Notes under the pieces: generated by a model
What the model was told of the DNA's origin: nothing
The model's input: only the letters and a program-made list of their open reading frames with translations
Database searches by the model: none
Position numbers and translations under genes: made by a program
In this document: positions 1 to 8,576 of the stretch, one piece after another
Layout of the letters: every line of letters starts with the position of its first letter
How positions within the stretch are numbered: position 1 is the stretch's first letter
Assembly (NCBI GenBank): GCA_028709105.1
Contig: JAQVYD010000008.1
Span: 1 to 22,626 of the forward strand
DNA: 22,626 nt
Source: Clostridia bacterium
GTDB lineage: Bacteria > Bacillota > Peptococcia > DRI-13 > DTU073
Direction of reading: 5' to 3'

Positions 1-61
1 GGTGTAAATTTGGTAATATAATTTTTGCACGGTTTAAAAAGATTGCCATGGAAAAAGGTAT

Positions 62-138
62 GGTGCGGTGGCGAAGCTGGCTAACGCTGCGGACTGCAAA
101 TCCGCCATCCGTCGGTTCAAATCCGACCCGCACCTCCA
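62..138 (+). tRNA. tRNA-Cys (anticodon GCA)
   Basis: A complete cloverleaf can be drawn. Acceptor strands GGTGCGG (62-68) and CCGCACC (128-134) pair fully. The anticodon stem GCGGA/TCCGC holds loop CTGCAAA, giving anticodon GCA. The T arm is GTCGG-TTCAAAT-CCGAC (111-127). The discriminator is T135 and CCA is encoded at 136-138. It lies 15 nt before tRNA-Leu, so the two are probably one transcript. A TATAAT at 17-22 could be the -10 box, but its -35 would fall outside the window. Confidence 0.96.
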
Positions 139-153
139 CTTAATTAAAGAGAT

Positions 154-242
154 GCCCGAGTGGCGGAATAGGCAGACGCACAGGACTTAAAATCCTGGGA
201 GACCTAAATCTCGTGCCGGTTCAAGTCCGGCTTCGGGCACCA
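154..242 (+). tRNA. tRNA-Leu (anticodon TAA)
   Basis: This is a class II tRNA with a long variable arm (GGGAGACCTAAATCTC region). Acceptor GCCCGAG (154-160) pairs with TTCGGGC (232-238) with one G-T wobble. Anticodon stem CAGGA/TCCTG encloses CTTAAAA, giving anticodon TAA. The T arm is GCCGG-TTCAAGT-CCGGC. CCA is encoded at 240-242. A short hairpin terminator follows directly. Confidence 0.96.
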
Positions 243-250
243 GAAATATC

Positions 251-278
251 AAGGCTTGCGAGCCTTTTTCTTTTTTGT
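251..278 (+). terminator. Rho-independent terminator of the tRNA-Cys/tRNA-Leu unit
   Basis: AAGGCT (251-256), loop TGCG, AGCCTT (261-266), followed by a T-rich run to about 278. It begins 9 nt after the tRNA-Leu CCA, as expected for the end of a tRNA operon. Confidence 0.75.
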
Positions 279-356
279 TTTTTTAGGGGTCTGGTAAAAT
301 TGTGAAAAAAGTTATATAATATTGGTAAATATAAAATATTACTATAGGGGGTAAAG

Positions 357-773
357 ATGAATACTTATCAAAGAATAAGTATGGAATTAAAGAATTATTT
401 TGCGGAACAGCGTGTCTTTAGAATTTTGTTGCCTTGGGATATGATTTTTATTTTCGGCTGTGCAGGTATTATGGTTTTAAATAAATTTATTAGTGTCGGG
501 GGACTCTTAAGTACAATTGCTTATTATGGCTTTTTTCTTGGTTTAATTTTAGCTTTTGCTAATCTTAATAATCGGTTTGTTTATAGTGGATTTTTTATCT
601 ACGCTGTTTTAAATGCTTATGATGTTATTTATCATGGAGTTTTATTGAGAATGTTTAGGTTTTTGGATTATCATTCTTTGATTACTTTAATCATTTTTGG
701 GTACTTAGGTTATTTAGTTTATAAACAAGAGATAAAAATCTCTGCAAAAATTAATCAAAATGGAGGTGTTTGA
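357..773 (+). CDS. small multi-pass membrane protein, unknown function
   Basis: 138 aa, mostly hydrophobic. After an N-terminal hydrophilic stretch (about 1-20) I see roughly four membrane segments: about 24-44, 50-69, 74-95 and 106-121. A charged tail follows. No enzymatic motif is visible and I do not recognise the family. The ATG at 357 has AGGGGG just upstream (346-351), and a TATAAT at 315-320 could be its -10 box, without a convincing -35. The stop codon lies between the Shine-Dalgarno site and the start of the zinc-ribbon gene, so the two are very probably cotranscribed and translationally coupled. The pairing suggests a shared but unknown envelope role. Confidence 0.7.
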   Translation: MNTYQRISMELKNYFAEQRVFRILLPWDMIFIFGCAGIMVLNKFISVGGLLSTIAYYGFFLGLILAFANLNNRFVYSGFFIYAVLNAYDVIYHGVLLRMFRFLDYHSLITLIIFGYLGYLVYKQEIKISAKINQNGGV

Positions 774-774
774 G

Positions 775-1218
775 GTGGCTTTTTTTAGTAATTTCAAAGA
801 AAAAGTTAGTGGTTTTGCACAAAACGCCGCACAAAAATCAGGTGAAGTAGTTGAAGTGACTAAACTCAATATAAGTATTAATACTGAAGAAGAAGGGATT
901 AAGGAGCTATATTGTGAATTAGGGGAGTATTGTTTTAAGAAATTTATCAATGGTGATGAAAGTGATAGTACGGTTATCGGTTTCTGTGAAAAAATAAAAA
1001 TTCATCAAGAGAATATCAAATATTTAAAAGAAAGAATTAATGAGATTAAGAATATAGTTATTTGTTCATCTTGTGGTAATAGCGTCTTAAAAACGAATGA
1101 GTTTTGCGGCAAGTGCGGGGCTAAAGTCGAGGCAGAAGCGGAAGTTGCGGAAGAGATGGTGGAAGAAGCAGACCCGAAGAAGAACAGCGCTGATGAGCAC
1201 GGACAAAATGCCGAATAA
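775..1218 (+). CDS. zinc-ribbon domain protein with helical N-terminus
   Basis: 147 aa from GTG 775. An upstream ATG at 760 is in frame, but GGAGG at 762-766 sits 8 nt before GTG 775 and would lie inside the longer reading, so GTG is preferred. The N-terminal 30 residues are amphipathic (FFSNFKEK, then an Ala/Gln-rich stretch), followed by a predicted helical region. The C-terminal zinc ribbon has ligands C97, C100, C111 and C114 (CSSCG and CGKCG). The last 30 residues are a strongly acidic tail rich in Glu and Ala. Zinc-ribbon proteins of this layout are common and uncharacterised in Clostridia. It follows the membrane-protein gene with a 1-nt gap, and a terminator ends the unit. Confidence 0.78.
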   Translation: MAFFSNFKEKVSGFAQNAAQKSGEVVEVTKLNISINTEEEGIKELYCELGEYCFKKFINGDESDSTVIGFCEKIKIHQENIKYLKERINEIKNIVICSSCGNSVLKTNEFCGKCGAKVEAEAEVAEEMVEEADPKKNSADEHGQNAE

Positions 1219-1255
1219 TAAGGGCGAAAATATAGTCTGATGAACATATAAAAGG

Positions 1256-1279
1256 ATCACCTTTGCCGGTGATTTTTTT
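1256..1279 (+). terminator. Rho-independent terminator after the zinc-ribbon gene
   Basis: ATCACC (1256-1261), loop TTTGCC, GGTGAT (1268-1273), then seven T residues (1273-1279). It lies 38 nt after the stop codon and separates this pair from nrdD. Confidence 0.8.
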
Positions 1280-1388
1280 ATACTTTTGTGTATTTAAACT
1301 TTTTGGATTTAAACTTTTTAGTAAATAATCCAAAATTGCACTATCAAGTTCTGCTCTTTTCCGATATAATTTATTAGGGTGATGCGAA

Positions 1389-3485
1389 ATGTTTGATGAA
1401 ATTATGAAAAGAGACGGCACGATTGAAAAGTTTAAAGCGGAAAAAATTACGTGGGCTATTTTTAAAGCGGCGATGGCTTGTGGCGGTGATGATTTCAGCC
1501 TCGCGGAATCTCTGTCCGCACAGGTAATCAACCTGGCGCAAGAGAAGTACGATGGTCAGGCACCTGATGTAGAAAGCATCCAAGACCTTGTGGAAAAAGT
1601 GCTGATTGAAAATGGACATGCGCAAACGGCCAAAGCCTTTATTCTTTATCGGGAGAAGCGGAAGGGTGCTCGCGAAATTAATGCTTTAATTGGGGCAACG
1701 ATTGAGATGTTCACCGATTATTTAGGAGAGAAGGACTGGCAGGTTCAGGAAAACGCCAATACTCAAAAAAGTATTAACGGGTTAAATAATTATGTGCGGG
1801 AGATGTTTACCAAAAAATATTGGCTGCATGAGGTTTATCCTGTGGAAGTAAGGGAAGCTCATGAAAGTGGTGATGCCCATATTCATGATTTGGGTTTCTT
1901 TGGTCCTTATTGTGCCGGGTGGGATTTACGTCAGCTTTTGATGGAAGGGTTCGGTGGGGTAAACGGAAAAGTGGAGAGCCGCCCCGCTAAACATCTACGG
2001 TCATTTTTGGGCCAGATTATTAATTCCACTTTTACTACGCAAGGCGAAACAGCCGGTGCTCAGGCTTGGTCAAGTTTTGATACTTATTGTGCTCCGTTTA
2101 TTCGCTATGATCAGCTTACGTTTGCCAATGTTAAACAGTGTTTGCAGGAGTTCGTTTTTAATATGAATGTGCCTACACGTGTAGGTTTTCAGTGCCCTTT
2201 TTCTAATCTTACCTTTGATATAAATGTCCCTTCAATGTTAAAAGAACAGGCTGTAATCATCGGTGGGAAAATGTTAGATACAACCTATGGCGAATTTCAG
2301 AAGGAAATGGATCTCTTTAATAAGGCTTTTTGCGAGGTCATGCTGGAGGGTGATGCCAAAGGCCGCGTCTTTACTTTCCCTATTCCGACGATTAATATTA
2401 CGAAGGACTTTGATTGGGACAACCCTGTTACGGACGATTTTATGAGAATAACTTGTAAATATGGCATACCTTATTTTGCAAATTATGTAAACTCGGATTT
2501 ATCGCCGGAAGATGCGGTGTCCATGTGCTGCCGCTTGCGGTTGAATACGCGTGAGCTTAGAAAAAGGGGAGGTGGCTTGTTTGGGAGTAACCCCATGACC
2601 GGTTCAATTGGTGTTTTTACGATTAATTTACCTAGAATTGGTTATCTCTCTCAGACAAAAAGTGAGTTTAAGGCTCGTTTGTGGCGTTTAGCTTGTATCG
2701 GTAAAACGTCTTTAGAAATAAAGAGAAAAATAATTGAGCAGCAGTCGGAGGATGTTTTATATCCCTATTCTACTTCTTACTTAAAAAATATTAAGGAGAG
2801 AACAGGTCAGTATTGGTTTAATCACTTTAGTACGATTGGCATTGTGGGGATGAACGAAGCGTTACTTAATTTTATGGGTAAGGATATTACGACGAAAGAA
2901 GGGCAAGAATTTGCCGAGGAGGTTCTTAATTATTTAAGGGATGTTTTGGTCGATTTTCAGGAGGAAACAGGGCATGTTTATAATCTGGAGGCTACCCCGG
3001 CTGAAGGAACCTCTTATCGTCTGGCTCAGTTGGATAAGCTGAAATACCCGGATCTTATTACTGCCGGTAAGGAAGTTCCTTATTACACTAATTCCAGTCA
3101 GGTGCCGGTAGGGTATACTGATGATATTTTTGAAGTTTTGGATTTACAGGATAATTTGCAGGACCTTTATACCGGAGGGACGGTGCACCATTTATATTTG
3201 GGAGAAAGCATCGAGGATATTCGTACTTGTAAGAATTTGATTAAAAAAGTATTCGATAATTATAAGTTGCCTTATATCTCGATTACTCCTACGTTTAGTA
3301 TTTGTCCCGATCATGGTTATCTCAGGGGGGAACAGTTCCGTTGTCCTGAATGTGGGCAAGCTACTGAGGTCTGGTCTCGGGTGGTCGGTTATTTGAGGCC
3401 TGTGCAGAATTACAATAAGGGAAAAAAGGAAGAATATTTCGAGCGTAAAAAGTTTAAGTTACCGGAGACGGTTTTATGCAAATAG
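1389..3485 (+). CDS. nrdD: anaerobic (class III) ribonucleoside-triphosphate reductase, catalytic subunit
   Basis: 698 aa, normal length for NrdD. It reduces NTPs to dNTPs using an oxygen-sensitive glycyl radical in the cytoplasm. Domains seen: N-terminal ATP-cone (about 1-95, starting with the RDGTIEKF motif) for allosteric control; the ten-stranded barrel with C269 in GFQCPF, matching the thiyl-radical cysteine; a C-terminal metal site with C639, H642 (CPDHGY), C652 and C655 (CPECG); and the radical loop SRVVGYL with the radical at Gly667. The site has His where some family members have a fourth Cys, a form I believe is common in bacterial NrdD. ATG 1389 is the only early start, and TATAAT lies at 1365-1370. 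It overlaps nrdG by 10 nt. No aerobic reductase is in the window. Confidence 0.97.
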   Translation: MFDEIMKRDGTIEKFKAEKITWAIFKAAMACGGDDFSLAESLSAQVINLAQEKYDGQAPDVESIQDLVEKVLIENGHAQTAKAFILYREKRKGAREINALIGATIEMFTDYLGEKDWQVQENANTQKSINGLNNYVREMFTKKYWLHEVYPVEVREAHESGDAHIHDLGFFGPYCAGWDLRQLLMEGFGGVNGKVESRPAKHLRSFLGQIINSTFTTQGETAGAQAWSSFDTYCAPFIRYDQLTFANVKQCLQEFVFNMNVPTRVGFQCPFSNLTFDINVPSMLKEQAVIIGGKMLDTTYGEFQKEMDLFNKAFCEVMLEGDAKGRVFTFPIPTINITKDFDWDNPVTDDFMRITCKYGIPYFANYVNSDLSPEDAVSMCCRLRLNTRELRKRGGGLFGSNPMTGSIGVFTINLPRIGYLSQTKSEFKARLWRLACIGKTSLEIKRKIIEQQSEDVLYPYSTSYLKNIKERTGQYWFNHFSTIGIVGMNEALLNFMGKDITTKEGQEFAEEVLNYLRDVLVDFQEETGHVYNLEATPAEGTSYRLAQLDKLKYPDLITAGKEVPYYTNSSQVPVGYTDDIFEVLDLQDNLQDLYTGGTVHHLYLGESIEDIRTCKNLIKKVFDNYKLPYISITPTFSICPDHGYLRGEQFRCPECGQATEVWSRVVGYLRPVQNYNKGKKEEYFERKKFKLPETVLCK

Positions 3486-4180
3486 CCGGGCTGGAAAAAA
3501 ATTCGGTAGTTGATTATCCGGGCAAAATTGCGGCGGTTGTGTTTACGCCCGGCTGTAATTTAGATTGTTACTATTGTCATAATCGTTTGCTTTTGGAAAA
3601 AGACCCGAGACCGGATTTACTTCCGGAACAGGATGTTTTAAGCTTTTTAGAAAAGAGAAGGAAGCTTCTCGATGGTGTCGTGATTAGCGGGGGAGAACCA
3701 ACCTTACAAAAGGACTTAACAGGGTTTATCACTAAAGTAAAAAGTTTAGGATATCGTGTGAAGTTAGATACTAATGGAACTAACCCCGTTGTGCTTAAAG
3801 AGCTTTTGGCTAAGCGGCTGATAGATTACGTGGCGATGGATTTGAAAGCTCCTTTGGCGAAGTATGGTCAAATCTGTGGGAATGATTCTTTTTTGGAAAG
3901 GATCAAGACAAGTATTGAATTATTACTTTCCGGGCAGGTTGCTTATGAATTTCGGACTACTTTTGTCCCGGAACTTACGGAAGAAGATCTTTTAGAAATG
4001 GCTAAGCTGATTCAAGGAGCCAGGCTCTACGCTTTACAGCAATACCGGCTGCCGGAGTTACCAGTTGATGAAAAAAAAGCATTAAGATTACAACAACCAT
4101 CACATAATCCTAATTATATTCGGCAGATTGCTGAAAAAATTGCTGAAGTGGTGGAAGTATGTGAGACTAGAGGGATTTAG
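3476..4180 (+). CDS. nrdG: anaerobic ribonucleotide reductase activating protein (radical SAM)
   Basis: 234 aa. It uses a [4Fe-4S] cluster and S-adenosylmethionine to create the glycyl radical on NrdD. The radical SAM motif is C27-x3-C31-x2-C34 within TPGCNLDCYYCHN. VISGGEPTL follows at about residues 65-73 (the GGE motif for SAM amino-group binding), then KLDTNGT and the YVAMDLKAP segment typical of this subgroup. The start overlaps the 3' end of nrdD by 10 nt in another frame, so the two are translationally coupled and made together. The length fits the longer NrdG2-type activase rather than the roughly 155-residue E. coli type. Confidence 0.96.
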   Translation: MQIAGLEKNSVVDYPGKIAAVVFTPGCNLDCYYCHNRLLLEKDPRPDLLPEQDVLSFLEKRRKLLDGVVISGGEPTLQKDLTGFITKVKSLGYRVKLDTNGTNPVVLKELLAKRLIDYVAMDLKAPLAKYGQICGNDSFLERIKTSIELLLSGQVAYEFRTTFVPELTEEDLLEMAKLIQGARLYALQQYRLPELPVDEKKALRLQQPSHNPNYIRQIAEKIAEVVEVCETRGI

Positions 4181-4216
4181 TTAGGTTTTACTTAAATAGG
4201 CATAGGGATAAAGGTT

Positions 4217-4885
4217 TTATCCTCTTAAAATTCGCCATTGATTATCCTTGGCGAATTTTAATAATTGTGGTTCCGGATTTACGGCTACTGGTTCCCCAAC
4301 AGGTCTTAAGATAGGCAGGTCGGTGATGCTGTCGGCGTAGGAACGGCTCCTTTGCCAATCTATATTTTCTGTACGGAAGGCCATGGCGAGAAGTTTTTGT
4401 TTTTCTTCGCCGTTAATAAAGGGGATGGGGGCTTGGGAATTAAATTTGCCGTCTTTGAAAGGTAAAGCCATGCCTAAGACCGTATCTATTCCGAGGTCTT
4501 CGGCAATTATTTTTAAAAGACCCGTATAACATCCTGAGAGTAAGACCGTATGGAGTCCTTCTTTTTTTGCAATCTTAATTTCGTTGATAATGATTGGATT
4601 AAAATATGGTTTAATGAGGAGAAACGCACTATAAAATAATTTTTGTATTTCTTCTTCATGCATGTTTTGGAAAATTTTATGGAATTTATGCACGGCCCAA
4701 GACTTTAAAGTTTTTCTTGAAATAATTTTGAGTTTGTAGAGGATCAGGGCGGGAGTAATTCCCAGATAAATCAGGTAATAGCGGAAGTTATTCGTTGTTT
4801 GGTTTTTCCATGCTTTACCGATGTAAGGTAAAGTATCTTTGGTAAAGAGGGTTCCGTCAAAATCAAAAATGGCTAAAGTTTTCAT
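4217..4885 (-). CDS. HAD-superfamily (subfamily IB) phosphatase
   Basis: 222 aa. All four HAD motifs are visible: motif I DFDGT (nucleophile D8, acid D10), motif II LLSG with S117, the lysine in GEEK (K162), and motif IV ADSITDLP with D185 and D189. The helical cap between motifs I and II (about 20-105) and the late AVNPEPQL stretch are typical of SerB-like IB members. The substrate cannot be read from sequence; a small phosphorylated metabolite or lipid head group is possible. ATG 4885 has AGGAG five bases upstream. It is convergent with nrdG. A 13-bp inverted repeat lies inside its 3' end. Confidence 0.87.
   Translation of the reverse strand: MKTLAIFDFDGTLFTKDTLPYIGKAWKNQTTNNFRYYLIYLGITPALILYKLKIISRKTLKSWAVHKFHKIFQNMHEEEIQKLFYSAFLLIKPYFNPIIINEIKIAKKEGLHTVLLSGCYTGLLKIIAEDLGIDTVLGMALPFKDGKFNSQAPIPFINGEEKQKLLAMAFRTENIDWQRSRSYADSITDLPILRPVGEPVAVNPEPQLLKFAKDNQWRILRG
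4225..4261. repeat. 13-bp perfect inverted repeat at the nrdG/HAD convergence point
   Basis: TTAAAATTCGCCA (4225-4237) and TGGCGAATTTTAA (4249-4261) pair perfectly around an 11-nt loop. It sits in the last codons of the minus-strand HAD gene and 45 nt past the nrdG stop, where a bidirectional transcript-end hairpin would be useful. There is no clear T run, so a terminator role is only an inference. Confidence 0.5.
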
Positions 4886-5027
4886 AGATACTCCTAAAAT
4901 GTCTAATTTTATTTATTTTAGCATATAGCGGTAATGAAATCTATGGTTAATTTGGTTAGTGTTTTATGGTAAACTAAGGCTAGGGTTATTTCTAAGAGAA
5001 TTTTTGTAAAGTTTTGTTGGAGGAGTT

Positions 5028-7175
5028 ATGGAGAAGCTAAGTGGAGTTGTCGAAAGAATTACTTTTGTTAATGAGGAAAACGGCTTTAGTGTCATTAAAA
5101 TAAAAGTAAAAGGGCAGGCAGAGTTGGTTACGGTTGTTGGTAATATGGCTGCTGTAAATATTGGTGCTGTTGTTGAACTTAAGGGAGAATGGAATTATGA
5201 CAGTAAGTATGGTCGACAGTTTAAGGCGAGTGGCTGCATAGAAAAAATTCCTGCTACTGTAGCAGGAATTGAAAGATATCTGGGTAGTGGGCTGATTAAA
5301 GGGATTGGACCTGTGAATGCTAAGCGGATTGTCAAAAAGTTTAAGGAAGAGACGATTCGTATCATTGAAAAAGAGCCGGAGCGGCTTAGTGAGGTAGAGG
5401 GAATCGGACCTAAGCGAGTAGAAATGATTAAGGATGCTTGGGTTGAGCAGAAAGAAATAAAGAATGTGATGCTTTTTCTGCAAGAGTATGAAGTTTCGGT
5501 CGCTTATGCGGTAAAAATATATAAAACTTATGGGAATGCCAGTATTAAAGTAGTTAAAGAAAATCCTTATCGGTTGGCTGATGATATTTGGGGAATTGGT
5601 TTTAAGATTGCTGATAAGATTGCCACTAAACTTGGTTATGATCAAAATTCTTATGTGCGTTGTCGTGCCGGTCTTATTTATGTCTTAAATCAATTCGCTA
5701 ATGAGGGGCATTGTTTTGCTTTTCGCGAGCAGTTGCTGAAGGAGGCTGTAGAAATGTTGGCAATAGAGCCGTCTCTTCTGGAAAATGCTCTTATGCCGAT
5801 GCTTAAGGAAGAGGTGCTTGTGCAGGAAGGGGGAGACAGGTTTTATTTACCTTCTTTTTATTATAGTGAAGAGGGTGCAGCGCAGAGAATTAAAGAAATT
5901 ATGGTTGGGAAAAAACTGTTTGCTCTGCAGGAGATCGAGAGTATCATTAAGCAGATTCAAAAAAAGGAAAAGATTGTTTATGATGAAGTCCAGTTGGATG
6001 CGATTAGGGTAGCTTGCAACTCCAAATTTATGGTGTTGACGGGAGGTCCCGGTACAGGTAAAACAACGACTACCTTGGCGATCATGCGGGTTTTAGAAAA
6101 AATGGGGGCGAAAATACTTTTAGCAGCTCCTACGGGCAGAGCTGCTAAAAGGTTATCTGAAGCGACAGGACGTGAAGCACGAACACTTCATCGTCTCCTT
6201 GAGTATAAGCCTCCGCAAGGTTATCAGAAAAGCCTTGAGAACCCTTTGGATTGTGATGTCTTGATTGTGGATGAGATGTCCATGGTCGATATTGTTTTGA
6301 TGTATAATTTGTTAAAAGCGGTACCGGATAAAGCGATGGTAATTTTAGTGGGAGATAGGGATCAGCTTCCTTCTGTAGGTCCAGGCAATGTGCTCAGGGA
6401 CATTATAAATTCGGAGAGGGTAAAGGTAGTAAAATTAACGAGAATTTTTCGCCAAGCTCAAGGTAGTAGGATTATAACTAATGCTCATAAAATAAACCAA
6501 GGGAAATTCCCTTATTTAAAGGGGGGGCAGAAAAGCGACTTTTTCTTTATTGAGGAAAGCGACCCTGCGAGCATCGTGGGACAGATTAAGGCACTTTGTG
6601 CGCAACGCTTGCCTGCTTATTATGGTGTTAACCCGATCGATGACATTCAGGTTTTAACGCCCATGCAGCGTGGTGAAGTAGGGGTAAGAAATTTAAACGA
6701 GGTTTTACAGGAGGTCCTTAACCCTGCGAAAACCTGGGTAACTTATGGTGGAATTAAGTATAAACTGCATGATAAGGTCATGCAGATTAAAAATAATTAT
6801 GATAAAAATATTTTTAATGGAGATATCGGGAGAATTACTTTTTTGGATGAAGAAGAAAAAAAAGTGATGATTCGTTTTGAGCAGCAGGTCGTAAAATATG
6901 ACCTTACGGAATTAGATGAAGTTGTCTTGGCTTATGCGACGACCATCCATAAAAGTCAAGGAAGTGAATTTAGAATAGTAGTTGCTCCTTTGCTTACACA
7001 ACATTTTATGATGTTACAGCGGAATTTGTTATATACTTGTGTTACTAGAGCCAAAAAAGCTATGGTTTTATTAGGAACAAAAAAAGCTTTGGCGATAGCT
7101 TTAAAAAATAATAAAGTAGAGTTGCGTAATACGATGTTGCGGGAAAGGTTAGCCGAGGAAGGGAAAGGTGTTTAG
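5028..7175 (+). CDS. recD2: RecD2-type SF1B DNA helicase
   Basis: 715 aa. An ATP-dependent 5'-3' DNA helicase of the RecD2 (RecD/TraA-like) family, found in bacteria where it acts apart from RecBC and aids DNA repair. Layout: N-terminal OB-like domain (about 1-75), tandem helix-hairpin-helix region (about 90-150, with LIKGIGPV and VEGIGPKR), Walker A GGPGTGKT (339-346), Walker B VDEMSM (D415, E416), Q-motif-like GDRDQLPSVGPG, an SH3-like insertion beginning near KYKLHDKVMQI, and C-terminal YATTIHKSQGSEF followed by VTRAKK. GGAGG lies a few bases before ATG 5028. Its stop overlaps that of tyrS on the other strand by 4 bp. Confidence 0.95.
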   Translation: MEKLSGVVERITFVNEENGFSVIKIKVKGQAELVTVVGNMAAVNIGAVVELKGEWNYDSKYGRQFKASGCIEKIPATVAGIERYLGSGLIKGIGPVNAKRIVKKFKEETIRIIEKEPERLSEVEGIGPKRVEMIKDAWVEQKEIKNVMLFLQEYEVSVAYAVKIYKTYGNASIKVVKENPYRLADDIWGIGFKIADKIATKLGYDQNSYVRCRAGLIYVLNQFANEGHCFAFREQLLKEAVEMLAIEPSLLENALMPMLKEEVLVQEGGDRFYLPSFYYSEEGAAQRIKEIMVGKKLFALQEIESIIKQIQKKEKIVYDEVQLDAIRVACNSKFMVLTGGPGTGKTTTTLAIMRVLEKMGAKILLAAPTGRAAKRLSEATGREARTLHRLLEYKPPQGYQKSLENPLDCDVLIVDEMSMVDIVLMYNLLKAVPDKAMVILVGDRDQLPSVGPGNVLRDIINSERVKVVKLTRIFRQAQGSRIITNAHKINQGKFPYLKGGQKSDFFFIEESDPASIVGQIKALCAQRLPAYYGVNPIDDIQVLTPMQRGEVGVRNLNEVLQEVLNPAKTWVTYGGIKYKLHDKVMQIKNNYDKNIFNGDIGRITFLDEEEKKVMIRFEQQVVKYDLTELDEVVLAYATTIHKSQGSEFRIVVAPLLTQHFMMLQRNLLYTCVTRAKKAMVLLGTKKALAIALKNNKVELRNTMLRERLAEEGKGV

Positions 7176-8407
7176 TTTTCTTTTATTTTTACTTGGTGGT
7201 AAACCTTTTTCCCTTTTCTAAGCATTAATTTGTCATCGACAAAGCTATCAAGGGTAATCATTAGGAAAAAGTCTTCAACCTTTTCATCATTTAGGTAGAT
7301 GCCACCTTGTTGAATCAGGCGTCTGCCTTCTCCGTTAGAGGAGATTAGTCCCGTTTCTGTAAGCAGGGTGAGAATATCAATTCCAGTTGCAAATTTAGCT
7401 TTTTCTAAGATTGTGGTGGGAATAGCCGTGGAGTCTTCAGTAATGTCGCCGAAAAGTGCTTGGGCGGCTTTTTGTGCTTTCTCAGCTTCTTTTTGACCAT
7501 GAACTAATGTGGTTACTTCATAAGCTAAGATTTCTTTGGCTTGGTTAATTTGTTGATCTTGAAGGGCACCTAGTCTTTTTACTTCTTCCATGGGGAGGAA
7601 GGTGAGGAGGGCTAAGCAGTTTTCTACATCTGGATCCTCGATGTTGCGCCAGTATTGGTAAAAGTCATAGGGCGACGTTTTTTCGGAATCCAGCCAGATG
7701 GCTCCTGATTCGGTTTTCCCCATCTTTTTCCCTTCACTTGTGGTGAGAAGTTTGAAGGTGAGTCCGTAGACGTTAGCTTTTTCTACTCTTCTAACTAAGT
7801 CTACGCCGCTAATAATATTTGACCATTGGTCATTGCCGCCCATTTGTAGTTTACAATGATAGCGTTTGTAGAGTTCAAGATAGTCGTAAGATTGCATCAG
7901 CATATAGTTGAACTCTAGGAAGGAGAGTCCTTTTTCGAGGCGGTTTTTAAAACATTCGGCAGTGAGCATTCTGTTGACGGAAAAAAATTTGCCGATATCT
8001 CTAATAAATTCAATATAATTGAGGTTGGCGAGCCAGTCAGCATTATTAACCATGATTGCTTTATCTTGGTCAAAATTAATAAAGTTAGAAAATTGTTTTT
8101 TGAAAGAATGGACATTGTTTTCTATTTGTTCTTTAGTCAGCATTTTACGTAGATCTGTTCGCCCCGATGGGTCGCCAATCATACCTGTCCCGCCGCCAAA
8201 CAAAGCAATGGGGCGGTGACCAGCTTTTTGCATATGCATCATGACCATAATTTGCACAAAATGACCTACATGTAGGCTGTTAGCAGTAGGATCGAATCCT
8301 ATATAAAAGGTAACTTTCTCTTGTTCTAGAAGCTCTCTGATTTCCTCTTCGTGGGTGGCTTGTTCGATATATCCTCTTTCTTTCAGAATATCGTAAACAT
8401 TGGGCAT
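7172..8407 (-). CDS. tyrS: tyrosyl-tRNA synthetase
   Basis: 411 aa from ATG 8407; a TTG three bases upstream (8410) is also possible, both being served by AAGGAGT at 8416-8422. A class I aminoacyl-tRNA synthetase that charges tRNA-Tyr. The ATP-binding HVGH (H46-H49) stands for the HIGH motif, and KMGKT (228-232) for KMSKS. QMGGNDQW (188-195) is the conserved tyrosine/ATP pocket strand. The S4-like tRNA-binding domain is at about 345-405 (EGRRLIQQGGIYLNDEKV). The 118-nt gap to the opposite-strand ATG is too short for a typical T-box leader, and no T-box motif is seen. Confidence 0.97.
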   Translation of the reverse strand: MPNVYDILKERGYIEQATHEEEIRELLEQEKVTFYIGFDPTANSLHVGHFVQIMVMMHMQKAGHRPIALFGGGTGMIGDPSGRTDLRKMLTKEQIENNVHSFKKQFSNFINFDQDKAIMVNNADWLANLNYIEFIRDIGKFFSVNRMLTAECFKNRLEKGLSFLEFNYMLMQSYDYLELYKRYHCKLQMGGNDQWSNIISGVDLVRRVEKANVYGLTFKLLTTSEGKKMGKTESGAIWLDSEKTSPYDFYQYWRNIEDPDVENCLALLTFLPMEEVKRLGALQDQQINQAKEILAYEVTTLVHGQKEAEKAQKAAQALFGDITEDSTAIPTTILEKAKFATGIDILTLLTETGLISSNGEGRRLIQQGGIYLNDEKVEDFFLMITLDSFVDDKLMLRKGKKVYHQVKIKEN

Positions 8408-8576
8408 CAATTTTCACTCCTTATTTTAAGCTAAGATATTTTGTTTGTTTATATTAAGTTAATATACTTGTGTTGATAATGCAAGGTGTCGGAATTTCTT
8501 TTCATGTATAACCTGTTGCTAAAAAGGGATGATATACCATAAGGATAATCAATTAAGGAATAATGAGGATTTATTC

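Noticed and set aside
316..341. TAATATT/AATATTA inverted repeat as an operator for the membrane-protein gene
   Set aside because: Very AT-rich and short (7 bp), so likely to occur by chance in this sequence.
5037..5645. 202-codon minus-strand reading frame opposite recD2
   Set aside because: It lies wholly inside recD2, has a composition like reverse-read coding sequence (many F, N, S, I), no Shine-Dalgarno site and no recognisable motif.
8408..8576. possible T-box leader for tyrS
   Set aside because: The gap to the divergent gene is too short, and no AGGGTGG-like T-box sequence or antiterminator is visible.
8529..8576. longer N-terminus for the hydrogenase-like protein (ATG 8529)
   Set aside because: The purine tract directly touches this ATG, leaving no spacing, while ATG 8577 has a usable upstream GAGG.
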